Assembly: GCA_022839625.1 (NCBI GenBank)
Contig: JALHJL010000045.1
Coordinates: 1 to 32,933, forward strand
Direction of reading: 5' to 3'
Length of the DNA: 32,933 nt
Source: Phycisphaerales bacterium
GTDB taxonomy: Bacteria > Planctomycetota > Phycisphaerae > UBA1845 > Fen-1342
Shown here: positions 7,797 through 15,997 of the stretch, piece by piece
Position numbering within the stretch: the first letter of the stretch is position 1
Layout: every line of letters starts with the position of its first letter
The notes under the pieces: model-generated
Told to the model about the DNA's origin: nothing
Seen by the model: only the letters and a program-made list of their open reading frames with translations
Databases searched by the model: none
Translations under genes and position numbers: made by a program

Positions 7797-9137
7797 TTAC
7801 AGCTCGTACTGGCTGCGCTCCTCGTCCGCCAGCACGTCGGCCAGACGCATGCGGACATAATCGACGTCGATCGTGACCTCGCGGTTCGCGGCATCAGAGG
7901 CGTGGAACGCGATGTCATCCACGACTTTCTCGACGATCGTGTAGAGGCGCCGGGCGCCGATGTTTTCCAACGCCTGGTTGGCCTGGTACGCCATGCGGGC
8001 CATCTCGACGATCGCTTCGTCGGTGAAGCTCAGTGTCACCCCTTCGGTGCTCATGAGGGCCACCTGCTGCTTGATGAGCGCGTTCTCGGGCTCGGTGAGG
8101 ATGCGGTAATAGTCTTCCGCACTCAGGTCGCTGAGCTCGACGCGGAGGGGGAAGCGGCCCTGCAACTCGGGCATGAGGTCGCTGGGACGGGATTGCGTAA
8201 ACGCTCCCGCGGCGATGAACAGGATGTGGTCCGTCCGGACCATCCCGTATCGCGTACTGATGCTCGTGCCCTCAACCAAAGGCAGCAGGTCCCGCTGCAC
8301 GCCGCTGCGCGACACCTCGGGGCCGGTGCCTTCCGTCAGGCCGGACCCGCAGATCTTGTCCAACTCGTCGAGGAAGACCATCCCCGACTCTTCGCACTGC
8401 CGGATGGCGGCTTGGTGCAGGGCGTCCTGGTCGATCAGCCGGTCGATCTCCTGCTGCGTCATCAGCTCCAGCGCTTCGGGGACCGGCAGGCGACGGCGCT
8501 TGGCCCGCGAGGGCAGGATGCGCTCCATGAACTGCTCGAACTCGGGCCCCATCTGGTCCAGACCCATGGTGGACAGAACGTGCGTCGGTACGGCGCGCTC
8601 GTCGACGGCGACATCGACGGTGCGCTCGGCGAGTCCCCCGGCCCGAAGCTGGCTGCGGAGCTTCTCGCGCGTCCGCTGGCGGCGTTCGGCCAGCTCGTCG
8701 CCGGGATCGTCGTGGCTGTCGGTGCCGGGCAGCAACTGTTCGAGCACGCGGTCCTCGGCAGCGCGCACGGCACGCTCGCGGACGCTTTGGGCGACGCGCT
8801 CGCGTTCCATCAGGACCGCCCGTTCGAGGAGGTCGCGGACGATGCTGTCCACATCTCGGCCGACGTAGCCCACCTCGGTGAACTTCGTCGCTTCGACCTT
8901 GATGAAGGGTGCTTCGGTGAGTTGCGCCAGGCGGCGCGCGATCTCGGTCTTACCCACGCCGGTCGGGCCGATCATCAGGATGTTCTTCGGACACACGTCG
9001 TTGCGGAGGGGTTTCGGCAACTGCAAGCGGCGCCAGCGGTTGCGGATCGCGATGGCCACCGCGCGCTTCGCCTCCTCCTGCCCGATGATGTAGCGGTCCA
9101 GTGCGGCCACAATCTGACGCGGAGTCAAGTTCGTCAT
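7797..9137 (-). CDS. hslU: ATP-dependent protease ATPase subunit HslU (ClpY)
   Basis: HslU is the AAA+ unfoldase that feeds substrates to the HslV peptidase. The 446-residue protein has LTPRQIVAALDRYIIGQ at the N-terminus, Walker A GPTGVGKT at 57-64, pore loop GYVG at 90-93, a middle I-domain, Walker B VFLDELDKI, and sensor/C-domain motifs GRFPLRVEL and ENIGARRLYTIVE. ATG 9137 opens the family's N-terminus; the open frame extends far upstream but without homology. The C-terminal tail ends SQYEL, whereas the tail that inserts into HslV usually ends in a hydrophobic pair such as RFIL or RYIL. No hslV gene is adjacent, although the two normally sit together. Confidence 0.95.
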   Translation of the reverse strand: MTNLTPRQIVAALDRYIIGQEEAKRAVAIAIRNRWRRLQLPKPLRNDVCPKNILMIGPTGVGKTEIARRLAQLTEAPFIKVEATKFTEVGYVGRDVDSIVRDLLERAVLMERERVAQSVRERAVRAAEDRVLEQLLPGTDSHDDPGDELAERRQRTREKLRSQLRAGGLAERTVDVAVDERAVPTHVLSTMGLDQMGPEFEQFMERILPSRAKRRRLPVPEALELMTQQEIDRLIDQDALHQAAIRQCEESGMVFLDELDKICGSGLTEGTGPEVSRSGVQRDLLPLVEGTSISTRYGMVRTDHILFIAAGAFTQSRPSDLMPELQGRFPLRVELSDLSAEDYYRILTEPENALIKQQVALMSTEGVTLSFTDEAIVEMARMAYQANQALENIGARRLYTIVEKVVDDIAFHASDAANREVTIDVDYVRMRLADVLADEERSQYEL

Positions 9138-9186
9138 AGCATCCGCTCGTCCGCGATGCGGGTTCGCCGTTCCCCGGAGCCTGCGT

Positions 9187-9216
9187 ATCATACTCGGCAC
9201 GAGCGCGGACCGACAA
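9187..9216 (-). promoter_or_regulatory. Probable hslU promoter
   Basis: On the minus strand TTGTCG (9211-9216) and TATGAT (9187-9192) form a sigma-70-like pair with an 18-base spacer, about 50 bases before the hslU start. Position between two divergent genes supports it. Confidence 0.4.
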
Positions 9217-9231
9217 TTCGGCGGCGCTCGG

Positions 9232-9260
9232 GCGACAGAAAGCGTCGGATGGCGTACAAT
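9232..9260 (+). promoter_or_regulatory. Probable promoter of the class V aminotransferase gene
   Basis: GCGACA (9232-9237) and TACAAT (9255-9260) are separated by 17 bases, a good sigma-70-like arrangement, and the start codon follows 45 bases later. It lies back to back with the hslU promoter. Confidence 0.45.
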
Positions 9261-9305
9261 TGGGCGGGCGGAGGCCGCTGGCGCTTCGCATAGGGACATA
9301 AGACG

Positions 9306-10433
9306 ATGCAGATAGAAGAGATACGTGCAAAGTTCCCCATCACTCGCCGCTACAACTTCCTCGACCACGCCGGCGTTTCGCCGCTGTCGGGGCCGGCGGC
9401 GGAGGCTTTCATCGATTTCGCGCGCGAGCACTCGGAGTCCGCGTATCTTGAGACCTCCTACTACCGATTGATCGACCGCATCCGGCAGGACGCGGCCCGG
9501 CTGCTCAATGCCCACGCCGACGAGGTCACCTTCGTCAAGAACACTTGTGAGGGACTGAACTACGTCGCCAACGGCATCCCGTGGATCACCGGCGACAACG
9601 TCGTGTCCAACGCGATGGAGTTCCCGGCGAACGTCTACCCGTGGATGAACCTCGAGCGGCGCGGCGTGATCGTGAAGACCGTGCCGGAAGAGGATGGGCG
9701 GATCCCGTTCGACCGGCTCGCGGTGGCGATCGACCGGCGGACACGGGTCGTGGCGATCTCGGCGGTGCAGTGGAGCAACGGTTTCCGGACGGACCTGACG
9801 CGGTTGGGCGAGTTGTGCAAGGACAAGGGGGTGTTGCTGTGCGTGGACGCGATTCAGGCACTGGGCGTGCACCCGATCGACGTGCGGGCGATGAACATCG
9901 ATTTCCTGGCCGCGGATGGGCACAAGTGGCTTCTGGGGCCCGACGGTGCGGGGCTCTTCTACTGCCGGCGCGAGCTGATTGGCCACCTGCACCCCAGCGA
10001 GCCGGGCTACCTGTGCATGAAGCACGATTTCGACAGCCGGGAGCGCAAGTTCGACCTGCGGGACGACGCGCGCCGGTTCGACAGCGGAGCCTACAACGTA
10101 GCGGGCATTTTCGCCCTGGGGGCCTCGCTGCGCATGCTGCTCGAAACCGGAATTGAAGAGGTGCAACGCCGCGTCAAGCAACTCACGGACCAGCTCGTCG
10201 AGGGTCTGCGACGGAAGGACTGGCGGGTTTATAGCCCGCGGACGCCGAGCGAGTGGAGCGGCATCGTCGCGTTCGCGTCTGATAAGCACGATTTGCTCGC
10301 GTTGCAGAAGCACCTGCGCGAGGAGTTCAAGATCGTGGTGGCCCGGCGGCTCGGGCGGCTGCGCGCAAGTCCGCATTTCTACAACACTAGCGAGGAGATC
10401 GACCAGTTAGTAACGGCCCTTCCGGCGCACTGA
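9306..10433 (+). CDS. Class V aminotransferase (cysteine desulfurase-like PLP enzyme)
   Basis: A 375-residue fold-type I PLP enzyme of the class V aminotransferase/NifS-like group. YNFLDHAGVSPLS opens the protein; the PLP-ring Asp is D181 in VDAIQALGV, and the Schiff-base lysine is K207 in ADGHKWLLGP. The active-site Cys loop of true cysteine desulfurases (SGxKxxxPxGxGxL(Y) region with a later Cys) is not evident, so the reaction is open: desulfurase, isopenicillin-epimerase-like or another lyase role are all possible. ATG 9306 begins the fold; a weak purine-rich stretch precedes it. It stands alone, divergent from hslU, with its own probable promoter. No SufU or NifU partner is nearby. Confidence 0.8.
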   Translation: MQIEEIRAKFPITRRYNFLDHAGVSPLSGPAAEAFIDFAREHSESAYLETSYYRLIDRIRQDAARLLNAHADEVTFVKNTCEGLNYVANGIPWITGDNVVSNAMEFPANVYPWMNLERRGVIVKTVPEEDGRIPFDRLAVAIDRRTRVVAISAVQWSNGFRTDLTRLGELCKDKGVLLCVDAIQALGVHPIDVRAMNIDFLAADGHKWLLGPDGAGLFYCRRELIGHLHPSEPGYLCMKHDFDSRERKFDLRDDARRFDSGAYNVAGIFALGASLRMLLETGIEEVQRRVKQLTDQLVEGLRRKDWRVYSPRTPSEWSGIVAFASDKHDLLALQKHLREEFKIVVARRLGRLRASPHFYNTSEEIDQLVTALPAH

Positions 10434-10444
10434 GGCAGACGGCT

Positions 10445-10466
10445 GTCCGCCGCGTTCCGCGCGGAC
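10445..10466 (+). terminator. GC-rich hairpin after the aminotransferase gene
   Basis: GTCCGC and GCGGAC form the base of a nine-pair stem with one bulged base and a three-base loop, starting 11 bases after the stop. There is no T-run, so it may be a weak or factor-assisted terminator. Confidence 0.3.
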
Positions 10467-10468
10467 CC

Positions 10469-10499
10469 TTGAATAAACACCGAGGAAGATTGGTATAAT
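10469..10499 (+). promoter_or_regulatory. Strong extended -10 promoter for the small downstream gene
   Basis: TGGTATAAT (10491-10499) is a perfect extended -10 element (TGN plus TATAAT). TTGAAT at 10469-10474 could act as -35 with a 19-base spacer, which is long, but an extended -10 tolerates this. Start of transcription near 10506 rules out the in-frame start at 10504 for the following gene. Confidence 0.55.
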
Positions 10500-10551
10500 A
10501 CTGGTGGTGACGTTTGTAATGGGTAAGTCGCCACCGGAACGGAATGAAGCG

Positions 10552-10800
10552 ATGAAGAAGACAGCGCTCATGATCCGCTGCGTGCCGCGTTACGGCTACG
10601 ACAACACCGAGGTCCGCACGGTCGACCTGGACGTGCCCCACGACGCCGACGAGGAGACGCTGCGCGAGGCCCTGACGTTCTACTTCGCGGCGCGCGGGAT
10701 CGACGATGCGCTGTACGACATCACCGTGGATGACAACGGTTTCTTTGCCGTCGTAAACGACGAGGCCTTCGCGATCCGCTGGGGGACGCCGCTCTTGTAG
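10552..10800 (+). CDS. Small conserved-looking protein of unknown function
   Basis: An 82-residue acidic protein I do not recognise. It begins MKKTALMIRCVPRYGYDN, contains DVPHDADEETLREAL, which reads as a helix start, and ends in AIRWGTPLL. No signal peptide, membrane segment or metal motif is visible. Third codon positions are strongly G/C like the neighbouring genes, supporting real coding. ATG 10552 is chosen over ATG 10519 because a purine-rich GGAATGAAG lies before it and the lysine-rich N-terminus looks natural. A strong extended -10 promoter stands about 50 bases upstream, so the gene is probably well expressed alone. It converges with the Mrp-type gene across 22 bases. Confidence 0.65.
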   Translation: MKKTALMIRCVPRYGYDNTEVRTVDLDVPHDADEETLREALTFYFAARGIDDALYDITVDDNGFFAVVNDEAFAIRWGTPLL

Positions 10801-10822
10801 GCGAGCGATCGGCGGCGGCGAA

Positions 10823-11689
10823 TCAACGACCGGGCGGGATCTGGGGGAGGGGCATTCGTTTTCGGCCTTGGGCTTCGACCGCGCCGCGCAACCGCTCCAC
10901 GAAGTCGTTCAGGGCCTCCATCACGTACGGCTCGACCTCCGCGAAGGTAGCGGCCGGACGCCCCGCGTCGCCCGCCGCTCGCAGCGCGACGTTCAGCGGA
11001 ATCGCGCCCAGAAACGGCACGCCCAACTCCTGGGCCGCCTTCGCCGCCCCGCCGTGACTGAAGATTTCGTCCCGGTGGCCGCAGTGGGGGCACAGGTAGT
11101 AGCTCATGTTCTCCACGATCCCGAGCGGCTCGACCCCCAGCTTCTGGTACATGCGCAGCGCGCGGACCGCGTCCTGCAACGCGACCGGCTGCGGCGTGCT
11201 GACCACTACGGCGCCCGTCAGCGGGAAGCTCTGTGCCAGCGTCAGGGGGATGTCGCCGGTACCGGGCGGCAGGTCCACGAGCAGGTAGTCCAGCCCGCCC
11301 CAGTTGGTGCGGTCGAGGAACTCCTTGACGTACTTCTGCGCCATGGGGCCGCGCCAGATGACGGCCTGGTTCGGGTCGATCAGGTGACCCATGCTCACCA
11401 GCTTCAGCCCGTCCGCCTCGGCCGGCCGTACGCGGCCGCGCTCATCCAGCCCGAGGTGGCAGCCTTCGGTGCCGGTGAGCTTAGGCAGGGAGGGACCGTA
11501 CACGTCGGCATCGAGCAGGCCGACCCGGAAGCCGCGGCGGGCCAGCCCGACGGCGGCGAGCACCGCGACCGTGCTCTTGCCCACGCCGCCCTTGCCGGCA
11601 CCGACGGCGATCGTATGGCGCACATCGGCCAGGGGCGCGGGCTCCTGTTGCGTGGTGGGAAGATCGTTGGGGGGTGCGGATTCGGTCAT
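10823..11689 (-). CDS. mrp: Mrp/ApbC/NBP35-family Fe-S cluster carrier ATPase
   Basis: A 288-residue P-loop ATPase of the Mrp/ApbC family, which carries and delivers Fe-S clusters to apoproteins. The deviant Walker A GKGGVGKS is at 32-39, followed by LLDADVYGPSLP near 58-69, IWRGPM near 111-116, LLVDLPPGTGD near 136-146, and the cluster-binding CPHC at 200-203 within the typical ENMSYYLCPHCG segment. The N-terminal DUF59 domain found in many bacterial Mrp proteins is absent; instead there is a short Pro-rich leader. ATG 11689 has AAGGAC upstream and is preferred over an in-frame start 36 bases earlier. It stands alone, convergent with the small gene. Confidence 0.9.
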   Translation of the reverse strand: MTESAPPNDLPTTQQEPAPLADVRHTIAVGAGKGGVGKSTVAVLAAVGLARRGFRVGLLDADVYGPSLPKLTGTEGCHLGLDERGRVRPAEADGLKLVSMGHLIDPNQAVIWRGPMAQKYVKEFLDRTNWGGLDYLLVDLPPGTGDIPLTLAQSFPLTGAVVVSTPQPVALQDAVRALRMYQKLGVEPLGIVENMSYYLCPHCGHRDEIFSHGGAAKAAQELGVPFLGAIPLNVALRAAGDAGRPAATFAEVEPYVMEALNDFVERLRGAVEAQGRKRMPLPQIPPGR

Positions 11690-11871
11690 CGGACGTCCTT
11701 GGATTCGGGTTCGGACGCGCGTCAATGCGACTCAGCCGGCCAGCGCCGCCGGCACGCGGGGACTGTATCGCCAGACCGCCGGTAATTGTAGTGCCCCGCT
11801 GCAACGAGAACAGCGACGAGGGACGCAGCGGCCGCGCATGGTTCGCGAGCAGCCACGCCCGTCAGGTTCTT

Positions 11872-13797
11872 TCACCGGCGGACGAGCAAAGCCACAAAGG
11901 GGTTGATGTCGCCGAAGGACGGGTACGTGCCATCGCCGTTGGCGTCGCCGTTGCGGGCGTGGCAACGCGGGTACGAGATCTGCCAGGCGGCGAAGTTCGA
12001 CAGGTAGAGCACGAACGGGTTGATGTCGCCGAAGTCGACCGCGCCGTCGCAGTTCAGGTCTCCGTAGAGCGCGCGCAGGCCGACGCTGTGGTATCCTCCG
12101 CCCGCCAGGGCGACGAAGGCGCGGCTGCCGGCCGGCACGTTGCACTGGCCGTCCTGATTCCATCCCCACGCCACGAGCGAGCCGTCAGCCTTCTGAGCGA
12201 GACTGTGCCAGGCACCCGCCGCGATCGCGACGAAGCCGCTGTTCGGTGGCGGCACGTCGCATTGACCGTAGTAATCGTACCCCCATGCCACGACCGAGCC
12301 GTCCGCCTTCAGACCCAGGTTGTGGTAGTTGCACGCCGCGATGGCGACGAAGTCGCCGTTCGGTGCCGGTACGTCGCACTGGCCGTATTCGTTGTAGCCC
12401 CACGCCACGATCGAGCCGTCAGCCTTCAGGCCCACGCTGTGGTAGTGGCCGGCCGCGATGGCGACGAAGTCGGTGTTCGGCGGCGGGGCGTCACATTGCC
12501 CATCCCAATTGTACCCCCAGCCCACGATCGAGCCGTCGGCCTTCAGGCCCAGGCTGTGGCTGCCGCCGCCGGCGACCGCGATGAACCCGGTGTAGGGAGC
12601 CGGGACGTCACACTGGCCCAGCGGATTCGCCCCCCACGCCACAATAGAACCGTCGGCCTTCAGCCCCAGGTTGTGCTCTGCTCCGGCCGCGAGTTCGACG
12701 AACCCGCTGTTGGGGGCCGGGACGGCGCATTGGCCGGAGCAGTTCGCTCCCCATGCCGCAACCGATCCGTCGCTCCTCAGGCCCACGCTGTGGTAGTGGC
12801 CCGCCGCAAGGCTGACGAACGCGAGATTGGGCCCCGGAACGTTGCACTGGCCGTATTCGTTGTGTCCCCATACTTCGAGCCGGCCGTTGGCCCGCAGCGC
12901 TACGCTGTGGTAGTCGCCGGCCGCGATGGCGACGAAGCCGCTGTTCGGCTCGGGGGCGTTGCATTGACCCTCCCAGTTGTATCCCCACCCCACGATCGAG
13001 CCATCGTCCTTCAGGCCCAGGCTGTGGCAGTATCCCGCCGCGACGCCGACGAACCCGGCATTCGGCAGGGAGACGTTGCATTGGCCGTCCGCGTTCGCTC
13101 CCCAGGCCACGACCGAGCCATCGTCTTTCACGCCCAGGCTGTGCCAGGCCCCTCCCGCGATGACCACGAAGCCGCTGTTGGGCAGCGGCACATTACACTG
13201 GCCATAGTAGTTGTCTCCCCAGGCCACGATGGTGCCGTCGGCCTTCAGGCCCAGGCTGTGGTTGCCGCCGGCCGCGACGGCCACGAAGTCGTTGTTCGGT
13301 ACTGGAACGTTGCATTGGCCGACGCCGTTCGCGCCCCAGGCCACGATCGAGCCATCGTCCTTCAGACCCAGGCTGTGGAAGAAGCCGGCCGCGATGGCGA
13401 CATAGCCGCTATTCGGGAGGGGGACGTCGCATTGACCGTCACCGTTCTGTCCCCACGCCAGGATCACGCCGCTCTCGTACAGCACCAGACTGTGCCGCCA
13501 GCCTGCCGCGACGCCGACGAGGCTGCTCCTCCGCGGCGGCAGTTCGCATTGCCCGTCGGTATTTTGACCCCAGGCCACTAACGAGCCGCCGGCCTTCAGG
13601 GCCAGGTTGTGGGACCCGCCCGCCGCGACCGTGACTATACCGTTCAAGTCCGACTGTGGCAGCAGGACTTGCTCACCCCAACCCACAATCGCCCCATCTT
13701 GCGCGGCTGCATGGAGCCCGGCGGCCAATCCCAGGGCGAGGGCGCTGGCCCGCACGACCCCCATCCCATGCCTGCCAACGCCTGCTCTGTCGGTCAC
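11872..13797 (-). CDS. Secreted RCC1-repeat protein with C-terminal dockerin-like tag
   Basis: A predicted exported protein of 641 residues. A signal peptide is visible after GTG 13797: basic n-region, hydrophobic ALALGLAAGL, then a likely cut around HAAAQ. The body is a run of RCC1/BNR-like beta-propeller units of 39 residues (pattern FVAIAAGxxHSLGLKADGS, then IVAWGxNxxGQCxVPxPN); 13 GQC-containing units are present, enough for nearly two seven-bladed propellers. Each unit keeps one Cys in GQC. The C-terminal 62 residues form the two-loop Ca-binding tag also seen on the beta-helix protein and the subtilase. GTG 13797 is preferred because AGGAGG lies seven bases before it; ATG 13764 would start closer to the hydrophobic core. 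Function is unknown; surface binding is a guess. Confidence 0.8.
   Translation of the reverse strand: MTDRAGVGRHGMGVVRASALALGLAAGLHAAAQDGAIVGWGEQVLLPQSDLNGIVTVAAGGSHNLALKAGGSLVAWGQNTDGQCELPPRRSSLVGVAAGWRHSLVLYESGVILAWGQNGDGQCDVPLPNSGYVAIAAGFFHSLGLKDDGSIVAWGANGVGQCNVPVPNNDFVAVAAGGNHSLGLKADGTIVAWGDNYYGQCNVPLPNSGFVVIAGGAWHSLGVKDDGSVVAWGANADGQCNVSLPNAGFVGVAAGYCHSLGLKDDGSIVGWGYNWEGQCNAPEPNSGFVAIAAGDYHSVALRANGRLEVWGHNEYGQCNVPGPNLAFVSLAAGHYHSVGLRSDGSVAAWGANCSGQCAVPAPNSGFVELAAGAEHNLGLKADGSIVAWGANPLGQCDVPAPYTGFIAVAGGGSHSLGLKADGSIVGWGYNWDGQCDAPPPNTDFVAIAAGHYHSVGLKADGSIVAWGYNEYGQCDVPAPNGDFVAIAACNYHNLGLKADGSVVAWGYDYYGQCDVPPPNSGFVAIAAGAWHSLAQKADGSLVAWGWNQDGQCNVPAGSRAFVALAGGGYHSVGLRALYGDLNCDGAVDFGDINPFVLYLSNFAAWQISYPRCHARNGDANGDGTYPSFGDINPFVALLVRR
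11875..12066 (-). other. Dockerin-like C-terminal tag, copy 1 (RCC1 protein)
   Basis: Encodes GDLNCDGAVDFGDINPFV, a Leu/Trp-rich linker with one Cys, then NGDANGDGTY and a second DINPFV, ending at the C-terminus. Each D/N-rich loop fits a 12-residue EF-hand or type I dockerin Ca site. It aligns almost without gaps to the tags at 22217-22420 and 32518-32715. Confidence 0.75.
12085..13670 (-). repeat. Tandem 117-bp coding repeats in the RCC1 gene
   Basis: The codons for GQC recur from about 12142 to about 13546: 12 intervals averaging exactly 117 bp, so 13 units of 39 codons. Units differ at the nucleotide level but keep long stretches in common. The fixed length shows in-frame tandem duplication, and such arrays can change copy number by recombination. 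Confidence 0.8.
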
Positions 13798-14318
13798 CAC
13801 AGGTCCTCCTGATTGCCGTCCGAGCCCTTTCCCGTCCGCGCGCTTCGACCGAGGCACGGGAACGCGAAACGCACCCGCGCGCCGCGCGTGCCGAACGCAC
13901 TGAAATGGCAAAGTCGCCCCGTCACCAGCACACCCGCACTCTACCGATTTCGCGCGCCCCGTTTCAAGCACCATGCGCACAGCGCGCCGCAGCGAGGGAA
14001 CCTGCCCTCATGGTGGTTTTGTCTTCATTAAGGCACGATGAATTGTGGAATGCCGGGCTTCCCGCGTGCAACGCAGGTCCTAGCGAGTTTGGCGGGGGCC
14101 GGGCCGTGGCGCGGACGCCGGCGGCGGCAGCCGGTCGGGCGGCTAGATTCCGGCCGGGTGTGCAAAATGAGTACCCCCCGCCTAGTGGTCAACGGCCGCA
14201 ACTTACGGTACATATAGCGTTGCGCAGCCTGTGGGGACGACGGTGGTTTGCCGCCTCACGGACGAATGGCGGCCTGCGCGGCGGCCTTGGCTCGTGGACG
14301 TGTTACGGGATTACGACC
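13798..14318. other. Divergent intergenic region between the RCC1 gene and dnaN
   Basis: About 520 bases without a recognised gene. It must hold the RCC1 gene promoter and the dnaN promoter. A TACATATAG stretch near 14208-14216 is a candidate -10 region for dnaN. The replication genes to the right invite the idea of an origin, but I find no TTATNCACA box; the nearest are degenerate TGTGGAATG and TGTGGGGAC. Confidence 0.35.
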
Positions 14319-15431
14319 ATGAAAACGAGATTGCCTCGGCAGGAGTTCCTTGACGCCCTGGCCGCGGTGGCGAACGTCACCGGCGGGCGGACCACGAAGC
14401 CGATCCTCGGGTGCGTGAGAATCGCCACCGAGGCGGAAGCGATCGAGCTGAGTGCCACGGATGGCGAGGTCGCGCTCCGCGTCGGGGTCGGCAGCTTCTC
14501 GGTTGAAGAGCCGGGGGAGGCGGTGGTGCCCGCCGAGCGGTTGCTGAGCATCATCCGCGAGCTACCGGACGCGGAAATCCGTGTGGATTGCGACGCGCGC
14601 TACTGCGTCGTACGTGGGGCAGGGAGCGAGTTCAAGATCTTCGTGCAGCCGTCCGCCGATTTCCCGGCGATTCCGACGTTCGAGGACCAGCCGGACCTGG
14701 TCATCGACGGTGCCCAGCTCTGGCGCATGATCGGCCTGACGATCTACGCGGCGGCCCGCGAGACAAGCCGCTACGCGATCAACGGCGTGCTGTGGGAGAA
14801 GCGGGGCAAGAAGCTGTTCATGGTCGCGACGGACGGACGGCGGCTGGCGCGCGCCGGCGGCGCGATTCTGGAGTCGGCCAGCAGCGATTTCGAAGCGATC
14901 GTGCCGGCGAAAGCGCTGACCGTCTTCGAGCGGGTGTTCGCGCCGGCCAAGGACCAGCGCGAATGGGCGGTCGATATCAGCGTGACGCCCAACCAGATCC
15001 TGCTTCGCAGCGGTGACCGGCTGCTTTCGACGGTGCTGGTCGAGGGCACTTTCCCCAAGTACGAGGACGTGATTCCCAGGGAGAGCAACAAGGCCGCCCA
15101 CTTGGACCGGCTCGAGCTGCACGGCGCCATCAAGCGGGCCGCGCTGCTGACCAGCGACGAATCGCGGGCCGTGAAGCTGGCCTTTGCCGGCGAGCAGCTC
15201 GTGATTACCGCCCAGTCCCCCGAGCAGGGCGAGGCCCGCGTCGAGCTGCCCGCCGAGTTCGAGGGCGAGCCGATCGAGATCGGCTTCAACCCGGCCTTCA
15301 TCAACGACGCCCTGAAGACGTTGACGTGCGACCGCGTCTGCATCGAGCTGCACGACAGCTTCCGGCCGGGGATCCTCTTCGGCGAGGACAAGGGCGAGTT
15401 CCTGTACGTGGTCATGCCGGTATCGCTGTGA
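14319..15431 (+). CDS. dnaN: DNA polymerase III sliding clamp (beta subunit)
   Basis: DnaN forms the ring clamp that tethers the replicative polymerase to DNA. The 370-residue product has the expected length and three-domain layout. Recognisable parts are the N-terminal LPRQEFLDALAAVANVTGGRTTKPIL, LSATDGEVALRV, the domain-2 segment ETSRYAINGVLWE with MVATDGRRLA, and FPKYEDVIP. The C-terminus ends GEFLYVVMPVSL, the usual clamp ending (VMPMRL in many bacteria). ATG 14319 starts the family N-terminus; no strong Shine-Dalgarno is seen. It is followed after 85 bases by dciA and then gyrB, a replication gene group that lacks dnaA and recF here. Confidence 0.95.
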   Translation: MKTRLPRQEFLDALAAVANVTGGRTTKPILGCVRIATEAEAIELSATDGEVALRVGVGSFSVEEPGEAVVPAERLLSIIRELPDAEIRVDCDARYCVVRGAGSEFKIFVQPSADFPAIPTFEDQPDLVIDGAQLWRMIGLTIYAAARETSRYAINGVLWEKRGKKLFMVATDGRRLARAGGAILESASSDFEAIVPAKALTVFERVFAPAKDQREWAVDISVTPNQILLRSGDRLLSTVLVEGTFPKYEDVIPRESNKAAHLDRLELHGAIKRAALLTSDESRAVKLAFAGEQLVITAQSPEQGEARVELPAEFEGEPIEIGFNPAFINDALKTLTCDRVCIELHDSFRPGILFGEDKGEFLYVVMPVSL

Positions 15432-15516
15432 CGTGGGGGTGCGGCCGGGCGCGGCCCGGCCGGGCGTGCATGCGGGGCTTTTCGCCGCCGGCGCAAGAGC
15501 CGGCTGCTTCAATCGC

Positions 15517-15924
15517 ATGAGCGAAATGACGGCCGAGCAATACGATGCCTTTCGTGACAACCGCCGCAGCGGTTCGGCGGTGCGCCTCAGCGAGCTGTCC
15601 AAGCGCGCCCGGAATCGCCAGCAGCGGCTGGGAGCGTGCTTGCTGACGCCCCTGGCGGCGGTAGTGCGTGAGGCTGCGGAGCGCTTACGCCGGCGCACCT
15701 TGGCGGAAGCGGCCTGGGCGCGCCTGGTGCCGCCGGAGTGGTCCGGGGACACCGCGGTGACAAGCGTGTCCGGCCGGGGGCCCGGCACGGTAACCGTGAC
15801 GGTGTCCAGCTCGCCGCTGCTCTTCGAGCTGCGCCGTCGCCAGGCGGGCCTGGAGCGGAGCCTGGCGCGGCTGGCGCCGGGCCTGCGGCGGCTGCGTTTC
15901 GTGGTGGGCCAGCCTGGGCCGTAG
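15517..15924 (+). CDS. dciA: DUF721 protein, DciA-type replicative helicase operator
   Basis: A 135-residue DUF721 protein. DciA is the ancestral bacterial factor that helps load or operate the replicative helicase DnaB in species without DnaC/DnaI. The family pattern is visible in the second half: LAEAAWARLVPPEW, then a short beta region GTVTVTVSSSPLLFELRRRQAGL and LRRLRFVV at the end, matching the usual W-x-V...L.V.V.S..W..EL. layout. The N-terminal third is basic (SKRARNRQQR). ATG 15517 is chosen; the frame is open upstream without homology. The place between dnaN and gyrB strongly supports the call, since DUF721 genes often lie near dnaN/gyrB. Confidence 0.75.
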   Translation: MSEMTAEQYDAFRDNRRSGSAVRLSELSKRARNRQQRLGACLLTPLAAVVREAAERLRRRTLAEAAWARLVPPEWSGDTAVTSVSGRGPGTVTVTVSSSPLLFELRRRQAGLERSLARLAPGLRRLRFVVGQPGP

Positions 15925-15997
15925 CGGGAGTCCGGGTGGCCTGCGGTGTGTCGGCGTTCCGGCGACGGAACGGACGGGAGTGCGGCCGGAGACGAGT

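Noticed and set aside
7722..9293. A 523-codon plus-strand frame over hslU
   Set aside because: Antisense shadow of hslU; no recognisable domain.
9306..10433. Naming the class V enzyme as cysteine desulfurase SufS/IscS
   Set aside because: The PLP lysine is clear but the active-site Cys loop and partner genes are not, so only the broad family is stated.
11674..13581. A 635-codon plus-strand frame with internal repeats
   Set aside because: The repeats are the complement of the RCC1 units; the RCC1 frame has a signal peptide, Shine-Dalgarno and known motifs.
12085..13670. 117-bp repeats as a CRISPR or satellite array
   Set aside because: The period is a whole number of codons and encodes RCC1-like units; there are no unique spacers.
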